From the NCBI RefSeq assembly GCF_003576645.1, contig NC_044924.1, forward strand, positions 30,467,888 to 30,531,887: a DNA stretch of 64,000 nucleotides, given 5' to 3'. The notes beneath the pieces are model-generated. The model saw nothing but the letters and a program-made list of their open reading frames with translations. It had not been told where the DNA came from and did not search any database. Shown one piece after another: positions 49,830-62,047 of this stretch. This DNA is from Ipomoea triloba (taxonomy: Eukaryota > Streptophyta > Magnoliopsida > Solanales > Convolvulaceae). Within the stretch, counting starts at the first letter, position 1, and every line of letters begins with the position of its first letter. Position numbers and translations under genes: made by a program.

Positions 49830-50950
49830 TGTTGGTCCCAAGGGGATGGGGTACAAGTCTAGAGGGGGGGGTGAATAGACTTGTATAAGATTTTGCAAAT
49901 CTTTTTCGACTTCTCGTGTGTATTGGACTTAGGATGTTTAGGTCCGATACCTCACAAGATGAAGACAAAGTTTTATGCGCAGCGGAAAAGTTATCCCCTT
50001 TTTATTGGCACGAGTTTGAGTTAGTTCGAGAGGTGCGGTTATATGCAATGCAGTTCGAGACTTAGATAGCGAGAGATAAAAGCGGAAAGTAAATGCGAGA
50101 GAGATTTTTAAGTGGTTCGGCCAACCCGCCTACGTCCACTCTTCTTCCAGAAACTCCCTGGAAGGACTGCACTAAAAACTTCCCTTTTTAGTACAATATC
50201 GAGCGCTTGAGCTTTGATCACGAAGCCCGCCTCAAGCCTCAGGTTTTTCGCCCCGCTTCTTGTTACTCCACCTATCGAGCACTTGAGCTTTGATCACCAA
50301 GCCCGCCTCAAGCCTCAGGATCTTCACTAGACAGCTGCCAGGTTACTCCGCCTCTCTTGCTTAATCTAAAGCAAGGACCTTTGGTTGTCACAGTTGAATG
50401 TAACAGACTCCAATCTGACCACAAGCTATCGTTGAATCAATTTCGATGTAGAGCAGCTTCGGTCACCTTCTAGATGTGTAGCAGTTTAAGCTTTGTAACT
50501 CTCTCAAACACTAAGATGTGTTTTCTCGCTGTTTTTGAATATCAGGATGATATTCCAAATTTAGCACTTGCACTTGAACGTTTGAATCAGACACCTCTTA
50601 AGATTTTCGAATGAACCACTTAACTCTTTCTGCTTGTGTCTTCACGTCCTTTTAAATGAGAGTTGAGGAATAATTCCGTTGGAGGGAGAATTATTCCGTT
50701 TGAAATCTGTCTCCCATGCTGTGTATGGGACTTGCATCTTTTCAGCATTTTTCATGGAGTGGTGGTCTTGTAACTTGAACCTTTTGTTTGGTAGTGGATA
50801 TTCCATAATCCACTTTCTTNAAGTTACCCGGTTGTATCTTCGCTCTTAGTTTACTTGTCGAACTTACATATAATTTCTATTTTTCGAGACTTAGGGGATT
50901 CTGAAATACATTTTGGTATCATCAAAACCTATTACATTATGTTCCTAACA
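49830..50950. mobile_element. Solo LTR, 1.12 kb
   Basis: Begins TGTTGGTCCC, ends CCTAACA, with a 5-bp TSD gctat (49825-49829 and 50951-50955). Contains an ~80-bp imperfect duplication (gcttgagctttgatcac..., ~50214 and 50280) and a single N at 50820. No coding domain, so a solo LTR or a very small TRIM-like element. Confidence 0.8.
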
Positions 50951-51252
50951 GCTATCCTTTATGTAAAGTAACTAAGGTTTAGGAGATGAAGAAAGGTGGG
51001 GATAACATTTTTTTTTTGCAAATAAAATAATCAAATTATAACCATTATTCCCGTCACTATTCCAATTCATCAATATTTTTCGTATTCCTATTTGTACTAC
51101 AATTCTACATTAATATCCCTATTTGTAATACAATAGGACAATATTAAAAACAATATTCCAACTCATTTAATTAACTATAAATTAACTATGATCTTACCAT
51201 TAATTTCTTTTTTTGTGAGCATCAAATTTTCACAATTCACACAAACTACGTA
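50951..51252. promoter_or_regulatory. Upstream region of Helitron Rep/helicase gene
   Basis: AT-rich leader before the ATG at 51253. No defined TATA box picked out. Confidence 0.35.
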
Positions 51253-51789
51253 ATGAGAAAACTCACAGAATCAACAATTCTAAGGGGCAGGAAGAAGCAA
51301 AAGACTACAGATCAAGGTTAGAGCCAAAATTACATCTCATTATATGTTGTTTGCTCATTATTTTCCTTATTATCTATATACTTAAAATTTTAGAACTGTT
51401 TTGAATTTATCAGTTTGAGAAACCAAAGTAGGGTTTCTTAAACTGAAAACACAAACATGGATTGAATTATGTGATAAGCCGTGTATCTGTTCTCAAATTG
51501 GAAAAAAACGACTACAAAATTAAAGAGCATAGACGCATTCATACTGGAATACGTCAACAAAAAGATGAAAAACGAATGGAATAATGTTACCATGGTTGGT
51601 ACTTTGTCCGTTCATAAGGTCTGGTGGGCGGTGGCGGTGGCCGGTGTGCGGTAGGGTTCAGAGTAGGCGATGGCTGGTGTAGTCGCTTGACGCACGCCAG
51701 TCTCTCCTTGGTCTCCTTGGGCGAGGCTGTTGTCGACGATCCCGGTGATGCCGACGATTAGAGTCACGCTGTTCGTGCATCGTCTTCTC

Positions 51790-51805
51790 CCAATCAGAAA
51801 TCAGA

Positions 51806-51861
<56 letters not shown>
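51790..51861. repeat. (AAT)n microsatellite
   Basis: Long aat array in intron 1 of the Helitron gene; produces a spurious poly-Leu frame on the minus strand. Confidence 0.95.
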
Positions 51862-51863
<2 letters not shown>

Positions 51864-51924
51864 TTTTACAATGAAAATTGAAAATTGAAAATGCAATTTT
51901 AGTCATTTATGAATTTGTCGGCAA

Positions 51925-52150
51925 TTATTCTGTAGACCATGGTTCACATTGTGTTGTGCGGATCATAACAAAAAATATATTTTTAATATGCTGAATGTAC
52001 ATTATTTGTGTACTGAATGTATATTATACAATATAATGTACATTTAGTACACAAATAATGTATATCTCCTGAATATAATGTACATTTTTAATATATTAAA
52101 CGTACATTATTTTTATACTGAATCTATATATACTGATTATTTTTTATGTT
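51925..52150. mobile_element. Decayed AATGTAC-type MITE in intron 1
   Basis: accatggttcac edge and many aatgtacatt words, as in 25653-25910. Confidence 0.45.
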
Positions 52151-54104
52151 TTTTTAGAAAATGAGTTGGTATTTCAAACAACTGTTGGCTCTTCAGCTAT
52201 TAATCCAATTCAGCCGAGACTTAATGGTGAGCAAATTTATTCCTCTAATAGCCTATGCGCCTATTTTTTCTATATAAAATGCAGTCATAAATTTTTTTCG
52301 CCACAATATAAATAAATGCAGTAGTTGGTAATGAAGCATTGTTTGGTGGATTTATGAGTTGCTCTCCATCAACACCTATTAATATACTCAACAAAGGTAC
52401 TACTATTCTAAAATATAATAGAATATAATAGGTTAAATTATATGCAAATTTTTATTTATTTGTTCGGTTAAATTGTTGCAGTTAATGTTCGGCAAAGTCA
52501 ATTCAAAGAGAATAATGTCGACACTAGAGGAACATCATTCAGTGCAATCACTAATGGTATATGTTATATTCAAATGATCTTATTTCTCACCTCAGCTAAA
52601 TTAATAATTTAGTCTTATTTCATCTTCTTAATAAAATTGTAGTTGCTAGCAACCCAAGTTTATATGAATCGAACAGTACAATTGGGCCCTTCACACCTTC
52701 GACTGTCGTCACAGATGGTAAGAATTTTCTCTATTTATTCACTACTTACTTCTTCATTTGGTGTATATGATAAATGTGATGTTATATATGCTTGAAAAAA
52801 AACAAATTCTATATGGTCAATGTGATGTTATATATGTTTGAAAAAAACAAATTGCAGTTGATATGCGTAACATGTTTTCACCGTCCAATGAACGTTCATT
52901 GATTATGGCAAATATGTCAACTTCAACGTCTTCATTACGTCAACCATTAGCTGATGTTACGAATGGTAATTTATACTTCACTATTGATGAATTTTGCCTT
53001 TTTTTTTTATTCCCAACGTGTATTTACAACTTTTTCCATTACTATTTTTTTTTAACAATTGATTGTATGTTATTAAAGTGGAAAGAGAATCGCATCATGA
53101 CCATAATCGTGCTTCGTGGTCAATTGTAAGAAATTCCAGTAGGACATCGTCACGAACAAATGGGAGGAATATAAATAATGGATATGGTGAGTTTTTTTTT
53201 TCTTTTCCTTTAAATTCAAATGTTTGTTCTGTTCATTTTTTCATAATAAACTTAATGTGTGTTAATTGTAAGTTGTTTATGTTACCAGATTGTTATTGTG
53301 ACCTTGGAGATGCCGCTCATTCGTGTAATTATTGTGGGGCTTTATTTTGGTGGCAAGAGCGCTCAAATCAAAATGTAACACGCGCATTGCCAAAATACAC
53401 AAAATGTTGCTATGAGGGCAAAATCCAGTTACCTCGCATGAAGGATCCTCCTCATGTGCTGCAGAGCCTATACTTTGGTGATACTGAACGAAGTAAACAC
53501 TTCCTTAGTAATATTCGAAGGTATAACAACATGTTCTGCTTCACGTCTCTGGGCGGTAGAGTTGATAGGTCATTGAACACCGGTACCGCTCCTCCGCTTT
53601 TTAGGATTAGTGGTCAAAATTATCACTATATTGGAAGCTTGGTTCCAACAGAAGGGTCGACAGCAAAATTTGCTCAACTATATATTTACGACACAGATAA
53701 TGAGATTAACAATCGCATCATTCTGTCAGGTAAAATAACAAATATGTACTATCTTGTTTTCGCATTCCACCTAGATATTCAACTATTATTTATCTATTCC
53801 CATTTTTTTCCTATACAGAAGTGACAGTAACTCAGGGGATATCAATGAAGAGATTGTTGTCGAATTAAAGAACATGCTAGACCAAAATAATGTCTTGGTC
53901 AAGTGTTTTAGAATGGCAAGAACTGAGATCCAATCTAACCAGTTGTTGAGGTTAAGATGAATTTAATAGGCAGGCGGAACAAGGATGGAAGGACCTACAA
54001 TTTACTTACCGCTCATGAGGTAGCTGCACTTATTGTCGGGGATCTGGACGCATCAATGGGTAATGTAGACATATTGATCGAGACCAGGACTGGGCAGTTG
54101 AAGA

Positions 54105-54313
54105 GAATAAACCAATTGAACCCTGCATATCTGCCACTACAGTACCGAATAAACCAATTGAACCCTGCATATCTGCCACTACAGTACCCTTTGTTGTTCC
54201 CTTACGGTGAAGATGGTTATCGCGAAGATATTATGTTCTCTGATGCATGGCGTGAACACCATCATGGTGGCATTATGTTCTCTGATGCATGGCGTGAACA
54301 CCATCATGGTGGC
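54105..54313 (+). repeat. Two 42-bp exact duplications inside Rep exon
   Basis: 54105-54146 = 54147-54188 and 54230-54271 = 54272-54313. Each adds 14 residues in frame (INQLNPAYLPLQY; MFSDAWREHHHGG) to a conserved part of the protein where one copy is expected. Confidence 0.95.
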
Positions 54314-56435
54314 AGGATAAGAATTAGCCCCAAAGAATATTTCTCATTTTATATACATGAGAAAGTAAATGAGAAGCATACATTGTTATATTCTAGGAGG
54401 TTATTCCAACAATACTTGGTTGATGCATATACAATGATCGAATCTGCACGCTTGACCTATATTAGAACTCATCAGAAGGTGTTGCGTTGTGAAGCTTATC
54501 AGGGGTTGAGCGATGCATTGACAAGAGGAGAATTAGACCCCAGAGCTCGAGGTAAAAGAATTATACTCCCACCATCATTCACAGGTGGAGCTAGGTATAT
54601 GATTCAAAACTATCAAGATGCAATGGCAATATGCAAGCACATCGGTTATCCACACATATTTATTACTTTCACCAGCAACCCAAAGTGGCCTGAGATTGAG
54701 CGGTATGTCGCAGAACGTGGCCTTAAAGCCGAGGATAGACCTAACATCGTTTGTCGCGTGTTTAAGATTAAGCTTGATGCGATGATTGAAGATATCAAGA
54801 TAGACAAGTTGTTTGGCGAGATATGTGGAGGTATTTGAAAATTATACATATTTGTATTTGCCATCATCAATTGTAATTTCCTTTTTATAAACTTCAATTG
54901 TTCATTTTTGGATTCTCTTTACAGTTATCTACACGATTGAATTCCAAAAAAGAGGGCTCCCTCACGCTCATATCTTGCTATTTGCCAAAAGAATGAATAG
55001 GGCAAATTCTGCGAAGGAAATTGACGCCCTGATCTCAACTGAAATACCTGACCCAGATGCTGATGTTGAATACCATGAAGCAGTCATTGAATTCATGTTC
55101 CACGGACCCTGCGGAGTACTTTGGAAAAATTCACCGTGCATGGTAGATGGTAAATGTTCAAAGAATTTTCCAAAAAAATATGTTACTCATACAATTTTGG
55201 ATAAAGATGGTTACCCGATCTACAGAAGGCGTAACAATGGGTGCACAATCACTAAGAATGGAATCGAACTTGATAACCGTTACGTCGTTGCACATAATAA
55301 ACATCTGCTGCTAAAATATCGCGCACATATTAACGTTGAATGGTGCAACCAATCGAGGACTATTAAATATTTATTTAAATATGTGAACAAAGGAAATGAT
55401 AGGGTCACAACAGAATTCATGAGTAGTTCAAAGAATGCTCTCAATGGTAATGTGGTCGATGAGATTAACATGTACTACGATTGTCGCTATATATCAACAT
55501 GTGAAGCCACGTGGCGGCTATTTGGATACGTGATACATTATCGAACCCCACCTGTTGAGAGGTTAAATTTTCACTTAGAGCACCAGCAGAATGTTGTATA
55601 TAGTGAAGATCAGCCCTTGGATGAGATTGTGGAAAACCAAACGGTTAAGCAGAGTCAGTTCAAAGCTTGGTTTGAGGCGAACAAAAAATACGAAGACGCT
55701 CGGTCACTCACTTATGCTGAGTTCCCCAGTAAGTTTGTTTGGAGACAAGATCTGCGTGAATGGCATCCGAGGAAAAGAGGCTACTCCATAGGACGATTGT
55801 TCTATGTTCCGCCAGGGTGTGGAGAGTTATACTATCTTAGATGTCTTTTAAATTTGGTACGCGGACCTTTTAGCCATGAAGATATTCGCACTGTTGCAGG
55901 AGTCATTCATAATTCGTTTAGGGATGCGTGTTATGAATATGGATTATTAGATGATGACAAGGAGTACATTGACGGCATTATTGATTCGAGTTACTGGGCA
56001 TCCGCGTATGCTTTGCGAAGGTTATTTGTTACGCTTCTCACTTCAAGTTCACTCAGTAAGCCAGAAGTAGTTTGGAATGCCGTTTGGGAATTTCTTGCGG
56101 AGGATGCACAGGTTCAGCGTCGACGTGTATTGCAGAATCCAGGTATATCGAGCTCCAATCTATTTATTCGACTTTGTTATTTGCTTTTCATTATTTATAA
56201 ATAAACTAATTTGTTATTTGTTTTTGTTTCTTTTATTTTTTTGCCTTTTAAGAGTTGATGCTATCGGATTCAGATAAAAAACAGTTTGCTCTTATGGAGT
56301 TGGAGAATTTGCTATCTTCGTGGGGAAAAAGCCTGAAAGACTTTCCTGAAATGCCAATTCCAGATGAAAGTAGCATGGGTTTGAGTGAAAACATGTTGAT
56401 AGCTGAAGAGTTGGCGTATGACAAGGAATCTTTGA

Positions 56436-59400
56436 TGTAACACCCCAATTTTCACCTCTTGGATTTATTACAAAATCTCTAATAATACAATACGTTGCGG
56501 AAACATCTAACCAGCAGAAAATTGGGTGTTACCGTCACGCTTAGGTATCTCTCCTATACCCAAACGCTAAGGCTAAACTTACAACCTCAAATAACTATAT
56601 CAACATCCAAATGTGTACATATGGAATTAGTTCTTCTAGGGTGTCTATTCTAGGATAGAGTAGTCCTCAACCTCGACTTCCATCCTATTCAGAGTTCATC
56701 GGACTTCAGGAGCCCACACTAAACAACATCTGTAAACACATCGAAGTATAGTTAGCACGACGGCTAAGTAAGGAAATCCATTGTCACTCAAAAGTAGACA
56801 AAGGTTTCGAAAATATAATAATTTGTAAGTTGTAAAATTTACCCACGAGTTATAGCTCTACCTACAATCAGGTTATCAATAGTAGATAACATAATATAAG
56901 GCGTAAAGCTAACTCAACACGTAAACTTTTCTCATATAAAGGTACCGGCATCATTGCCACTTAAAACACATTTTTCTGTTTTTCAGACAAGTTTGTAAAA
57001 TATTTCGTTTCCAGTAGTTCCCTCATTTTAACTCAAAAGGAGGTTCAACAGCGCATTTCCGTGCTCAAAATTCGTCACATTTTGGATAGAATCATTTCCT
57101 TCTCAAGTCGTTACAGAGTAACTCTTTTCTCATCTTTAAAACTTCCTTAGTTTCTTCTTAGTAAGCGTGAGGCCTTTGGAGCATTCTCATAACTCCCACT
57201 CTGACCACTTGGATCATCGAACTCGGGTTCAGTGGTCATCACCCGGTCTAACACTGATCCCCTGGACGTAAGGTTCGTTAAAATGATTCCTAGCTGGCCT
57301 AGCTAGGTCCATAAAAACAACACCTACCCGGACTTCTGGAGTAACTATACCTTAAGTGTGCACACCCCCATAGGAATACCTCATCCTACGAGTTATATAG
57401 TACCCGACGAATAGACTTCGCCCTGCAGTATGAACTGGTCATACACTATAACATATCGACGAATAGACTTCGCCCTGCAGTATGAACTGGTCATACAATA
57501 TCCACAACGACCACTGGGCCATGGCACTTAAAGCCACCCGTGGGTCAATCAAGGTCCTCCTCAACTCGCTTTAGAAACTAAGGGTTTGAAAACATGATTC
57601 TTCCTTCCGTTTTTCTTTTTCAAATCATTTCTTTTGGACATATTTCTCATTTGAGTCCAATAGTTGAAATCGGCTATCTCATCAGCCCAAGAAGGATTTT
57701 CAAAATACTCTCAGTGTCCGCAGGCTTTTCAATCATCATTTTCTCGTTTTTCTCACGTAATGTACTCACTCCTTAAAAGTAGTATTTTCCTCAAAATTAA
57801 GGTTTTGACAACCTGTTTACCAAAATAGCATACGTTATTTCGACGTAAGTTTTAAAAACATTTTTATTTACTCATAGGCTTTCCAACATAATTCCTCAAG
57901 TTACAAGAGTTGTACTTATTTCTCAACAACAATATTTTCTTCTAAAGTGATGTACATAATTTTTCCAAAACAGATATTTCTTTCAAAAATAGATTTCTTT
58001 TGCCCGTAGGCCTTTCAAACATCCTAACACTCGGGATTAAAAACATCGGGGAAAAGTTTGGTCAAAAACAAGTCGAAAACGAGTCCGCATCGCGCGGACT
58101 CGCGGTTGGCCGCAGCTGCGGACGCACAGCGGACGCGTGCGTCCGAGCCGCGTCCGCACGTTCGGTAAATGGCGCCGAAACTGGGCGCCCACGGACGCGC
58201 GTCCGTGTCCGCGTCCGGCCTTTCGGCCGTGACGCCGTAACTCTGGGCGTCGATGGACGCGCGTCCAAGGCCGCGTCCACCCAAATCTGCCAGAAATTTC
58301 AGCTTGGCGTAGTCCGAAAGATTGAGCCGGTAAAGATAGTTCCCGAACTCTTTTTCACTTGAAATTTTTATGGTAGAACCCCAACTTATAGTACTTGATG
58401 TCCATAAAAAGTTTTGGTCATTTTGATCCGCGAATAAACACAGAAAATTCCATTTTTGCCCTTGGCAGTGTGCTGTCCAGAATTATTTTCTCTCTGGACC
58501 AGTTTTGGAGAAAAATTCGAAAACCATACTTATACTACTCCAATCATTATGAAATTTTATATGCAGGTTCTACATTTATAGAACTACATGTCTAAAGAAA
58601 ATAGGATCAAAATACCTTACCAATTTTTCCCAATAAATCTCGGAAGTTACTGCCAGAATCTATCCTGATTTCTTTTCACTATTTTCACAAGTATAAGCCT
58701 ATATGGGCATAAATTCAACATATACATGCATAAATTAGCTAAGAACATGTATACAAAAATTACCAAAAATCCAAAGTGTAGTTTCTTAGGCTAACTTGTA
58801 GATCCACGAACTTAACACATAATTTCCACGTAAAAATTCCTAGTCATATAATTTACTAGCATTTGTTCACCTCCAAGTGATTGAACCGACTTAAGGGATT
58901 CCTTACCTTTGTAGAAACCTTAAAAAAAACGTAAGAGTTGATGATGCCTTCCTTGGAGTCCTTCACCAAAGATCCTAAAAATATCACCATAATAATAACA
59001 TTTTCATGAAGTCTTAGCTTCAACTTAAGTTCTAGGAAGGATTTAACCGAACAAAACCAAAGTCTTACCTATACTAGAGCACTTGAGTTGGAGGGAAAAT
59101 TATGGAGTTCTTGATCACAAAGGGGAAGACTAAGCTTTTCTTTCTTCTTCTTTTTCCTTATGAATTTCAAAAATGTGTGTGTGTGGGAGATGAGAGAGAT
59201 GATGATGAGGATGATGATGAGCTTTGCTTGAAGTTTAAGAAACAAGTGCAACATCCCCATACTTCTTATGACACACCATTAATGAACTCATCATGTGGTA
59301 ATTAGGAGTGCAACATGTCAACTCCTTATGGTGGCTCTTGAAGAGAAATATCTATTTGCCAGTTTGGGGTTAAATCAGATAAAAGTTCGGAGGATTATAT

Positions 59401-59781
59401 CTTAATTCGGGAAAATTTCGATACCAAAATTATTCTAAAAATAATCCCGTCTTTAACCACTAAAATTGGGAATTTTTTTGGTATCTCGCGAAATATAGGT
59501 ACGAGGTCCGTAACAATTTTACTCTTACAGTTCGTCTAATTTTCCACTGAACTGAGCAGGAAGTTCACGCTTAATCGTATCATGCTTAATAATCCATTTC
59601 CTAGGGAAATTCGAACTGTATATACGTCCTTAAAAATTTTTCGGTTCATGACCGGTACGTAGATCGCAGCTTATTAATAATTAGTCTCACGTATAAAAAT
59701 CCTTCTGAAGTACCGAGAGATCATCTCATAAAAAAAAATATTTTCAAACCTCAACTTTGTCGGAAAAACCGAGGGGTTACA
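56436..59781. mobile_element. Solo LTR, 3.35 kb, gypsy-like
   Basis: Starts TGTAACACCCC and ends GGGGTTACA, with TSD tttga (56431-56435, 59782-59786). No gag-pol. Large LTRs with this start are typical of plant Ty3/gypsy chromoviruses (Tekay-like; inference). It contains a 52-bp-spaced duplication of gacgaatagacttcgccctg (57406, 57458) and a GC island (58084-58285). Removing it with one TSD restores the helicase reading frame. Confidence 0.88.
58084..58285. repeat. GC island of GGACGC/GCGTCC palindromes
   Basis: Contains the perfect 12-bp palindrome ggacgcgcgtcc twice (58193-58204, 58255-58266) in a 62-bp-spaced partial repeat. The open frames across it on both strands are compositional. Confidence 0.85.
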
Positions 59782-60705
59782 TTTGAAGACAGAGCATGAG
59801 ACATTGGTAACACAATTGACCGATGAACAAAAGAATGTTTACGACTCTGTGATGAATGATATTGATTCAAATGGAGGTGGATTATTCTTTGTGTATGGTT
59901 ACGGAGGAACAGGCAAGACGTTCGTGTGGAGAACGTTATCATCAAAGATAAGGAGCCGCGGTGATATTGTTCTAAATGTTGCTTCCAGTGGAATAGCATC
60001 TTTGTTGTTGCCGGGAGGCAGAACGGCGCATTCCAGATTTGCTATACCACTTTCTTTGAACGAAGATTCCACGTGCAATATATCGCAAGGTAGTGACCTC
60101 GCTGAGCTTATAATAAGGAGCAAATTGATAATATGGGATGAAGCACCGATGACTCACAAATACTGTTTTGAGGCTTTGGACAAAACCATGAGGGACATAT
60201 TGAGGTTCGCTATACCGGGTAGTGCTGAAAAGACTTTTGGTGGAAAGACAGTAGTTTTGGGCGGCGATTTTAGACAGATCCTACCTGTTATTCCGAAAGC
60301 AACAAGACCAGAAGTTGTCGGAGCAACTATTAATTCTTCATACCTATGGACAAATTGCAAGGTATTAAGGCTGACCAAGAACTTGAGACTAAAGACCTTA
60401 GCTTCAGAGGAAGATAGACAGACAGTTGATTGGTTTTCAAAATGGATTGCAGACATCGGAGATGGGATTGCAGGGGTTGTAAACAACGGTTCATCTGATA
60501 TCGATATTCCAGCAAGGTTTTTGTTGAAGTGTGGACACTATCCCATAGCAACTATAGTTGAGAGCACATTCCCAAGCTCAAGATATGGCATGCATGATGA
60601 GTCGCAGCTAGAAGGCCGAGCGATCCTCTCGCCGACTTTAGATGTCGTTAATCAAATTAATCAGTACATGTGCAACATGAATACTGCAGAAGGACGAACA
60701 TATTT

Positions 60706-60922
60706 AAGTTGTGACTCTTTGTGTAAGGCAGAATCAGACGGTGAAAAAAGTTGTGACTCTTTGTGTAAGGCAGAATCAGACGGTGAAAATCTATCAGAAG
60801 TGCACACTCCTGAAGAATCAGACGGTGAAAATCTATCAGAAGTGCACACTCCTGAATTCTTAAATAGTTTGAGATTGTCGGAAGTGCACACTCCTGAATT
60901 CTTAAATAGTTTGAGATTGTCG
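60706..60922 (+). repeat. Three successive 42-bp duplications in helicase exon
   Basis: Units starting at 60706/60748, 60772/60814 and 60839/60881, each repeated at exactly 42 bp and in frame. Confidence 0.95.
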
Positions 60923-61628
60923 AGTCTTCCTAATCATTCATTGACATTAAAGGTCGGTGCACCTGTTATGTTATTGCGGAACATAGACCACTCTCTTGGT
61001 CTTTGGCAGATCACATTGTCGAAGCAAGAATAGTTAATGGGACACATGAAGGGACCAAAGTTCTTATCCCCCGAATGTCTCTTAGTCCTTCTGATACGAG
61101 ATTGCCCTTCAAGTTCCAGCGTAAACAATTCCCGTTAATGCTTGCATATGCCATGACTATAAACAAAAGCCAAGGCCAAACACTAACTCATGTTGGGTTA
61201 TTGCTAAAAAAACCGGTCTTTAGTCACGGTCAATTGTATGTGGCTTTCTCCCGAGTCAGTCATCCTAATGGCCTGAAGGTGTTAGCGGTAGACGAGGATG
61301 GACAAGATTGTGTTGCGACTTTCAATGTTGTCTACAAAGAGGTTTTCAATAATGTGTAAATATAATTGATGATATTATGCTTTTTTTCAAAATGATAAAG
61401 TTGCTATAACACCGCATGCGTACATCTACACACTAGCTATTAATTTGAGCAATTATTTATTCGAATTCAAGCAATGGTAACATCAACAAACATAAATGAC
61501 TCAACTCATATCTTCACTTGCACTATATAATATTTAATGTTATAATTTATATGATTGTATATCGATCCAAATATTCTTAATATATTATAACAAATTCATT
61601 CCGTGCATCGCACGGGTGAAAATAGTAG

Positions 61629-61977
61629 TTATATATAATCACACAATAAGTTACATCCGAAATTCTTAAAAATCACAATATTGATGTATTACAAAGCGGC
61701 ATTTCTCTGCCTTTACATTTCTTTCTTTCTTTCTTTTTTATAGATAAATGTGTTTAAGAATTGTGAAGCATCTAATTAATGTTGAACACCAAAATATGAT
61801 GAGGAGGGAAGAAACAAATCACAAAAAGAATCATGCGTGACAGATGGATTTAGTGCAATATATAAAGTGCCAAAAGAAAAATATAATAATAAAACCGGAT
61901 CAAATGGAAGAATTGTGAATTATAATGCATGACAAGTCCTTGCTTTCTTGTGTGATACTATTTAAAATTCATTTCTA

Positions 61978-61980
<3 letters not shown>
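61629..61980. other. Spacer downstream of Helitron
   Basis: AT-rich, no gene. Resembles 43225-43480 in several words (for example gcaatatataaagtgccaaa), so possibly a diverged repeat. Confidence 0.45.

Positions 61981-62042
<62 letters not shown>
61981..62042. repeat. (AT)n(AC)n microsatellite
   Basis: Compound dinucleotide array. Confidence 0.95.
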
Positions 62043-62043
<1 letters not shown>

Positions 62044-62047
62044 GTCA

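Larger units (their letters stand above)
51253..61359 (+). pseudogene. Helitron Rep/helicase (RepHel) transposase, disrupted
   Basis: Rolling-circle transposase: Rep nicks and joins DNA, a Pif1-family helicase unwinds it. Small exons: 51253-51316 (MRKLTESTILRGRKKQK), 52158-52226, 52322-52396, 52482-52556, 52643-52717, 52858-52965 and 53079-53186, all ending in phase 1. Then 53289-53729 (DCYCDLGDAAHSCNYCGALFWW), the Helitron-like N domain 53957-54830, 54925-56143 with HUH motif GLPHAH (54954-54971) and catalytic YLFKYVNK (~55367), and 56253-56435. After the solo LTR the frame resumes exactly at 59787 with helicase motifs GYGGTGKT, IIWDEAP, GGDFRQILP, LLRNIDHSLGL and YVAFSRV. Damage: frame breaks near 53730-53830, ~53955 and ~61005 (small deletion), the LTR, and 42-bp repeats at 54105, 54230 and 60706-60922. 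Confidence 0.88.
44579..61628 (+). mobile_element. Large Helitron with RPA and Rep/helicase genes
   Basis: The 3' end is secure: hairpin ccgtgc-atc-gcacgg (61601-61615), then gtgaaaata and GTAG|T (CTAG with one change), matching the end of the 31.6-37.4 kb Helitron. The 5' end is tentative; a|tctatatatatat at 44579 fits an A|TC start just before the RPA gene. Content, all consistent with RPA-bearing plant Helitrons: RPA1-like gene, antisense captured gene fragment, Rep/helicase gene. Nested LTRs at 49830-50950 and 56436-59781 came later. If the 5' end is wrong, the RPA gene could belong to a neighbouring element. Confidence 0.6.

Noticed and set aside
51658..51906. Minus-strand frame with a poly-leucine 'signal peptide'
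   Set aside because: The leucines come from an (AAT)n microsatellite and the rest is GC-rich compositional sequence in an intron.
57406..57490. Another member of the 42-bp duplication set
   Set aside because: The period is 52 bp, so it does not belong to the set and may be a genuine LTR repeat.
58000..58362. Overlapping open frames of 72-120 codons on both strands
   Set aside because: They exist because the GC island lacks stop codons; the region is inside a solo LTR.
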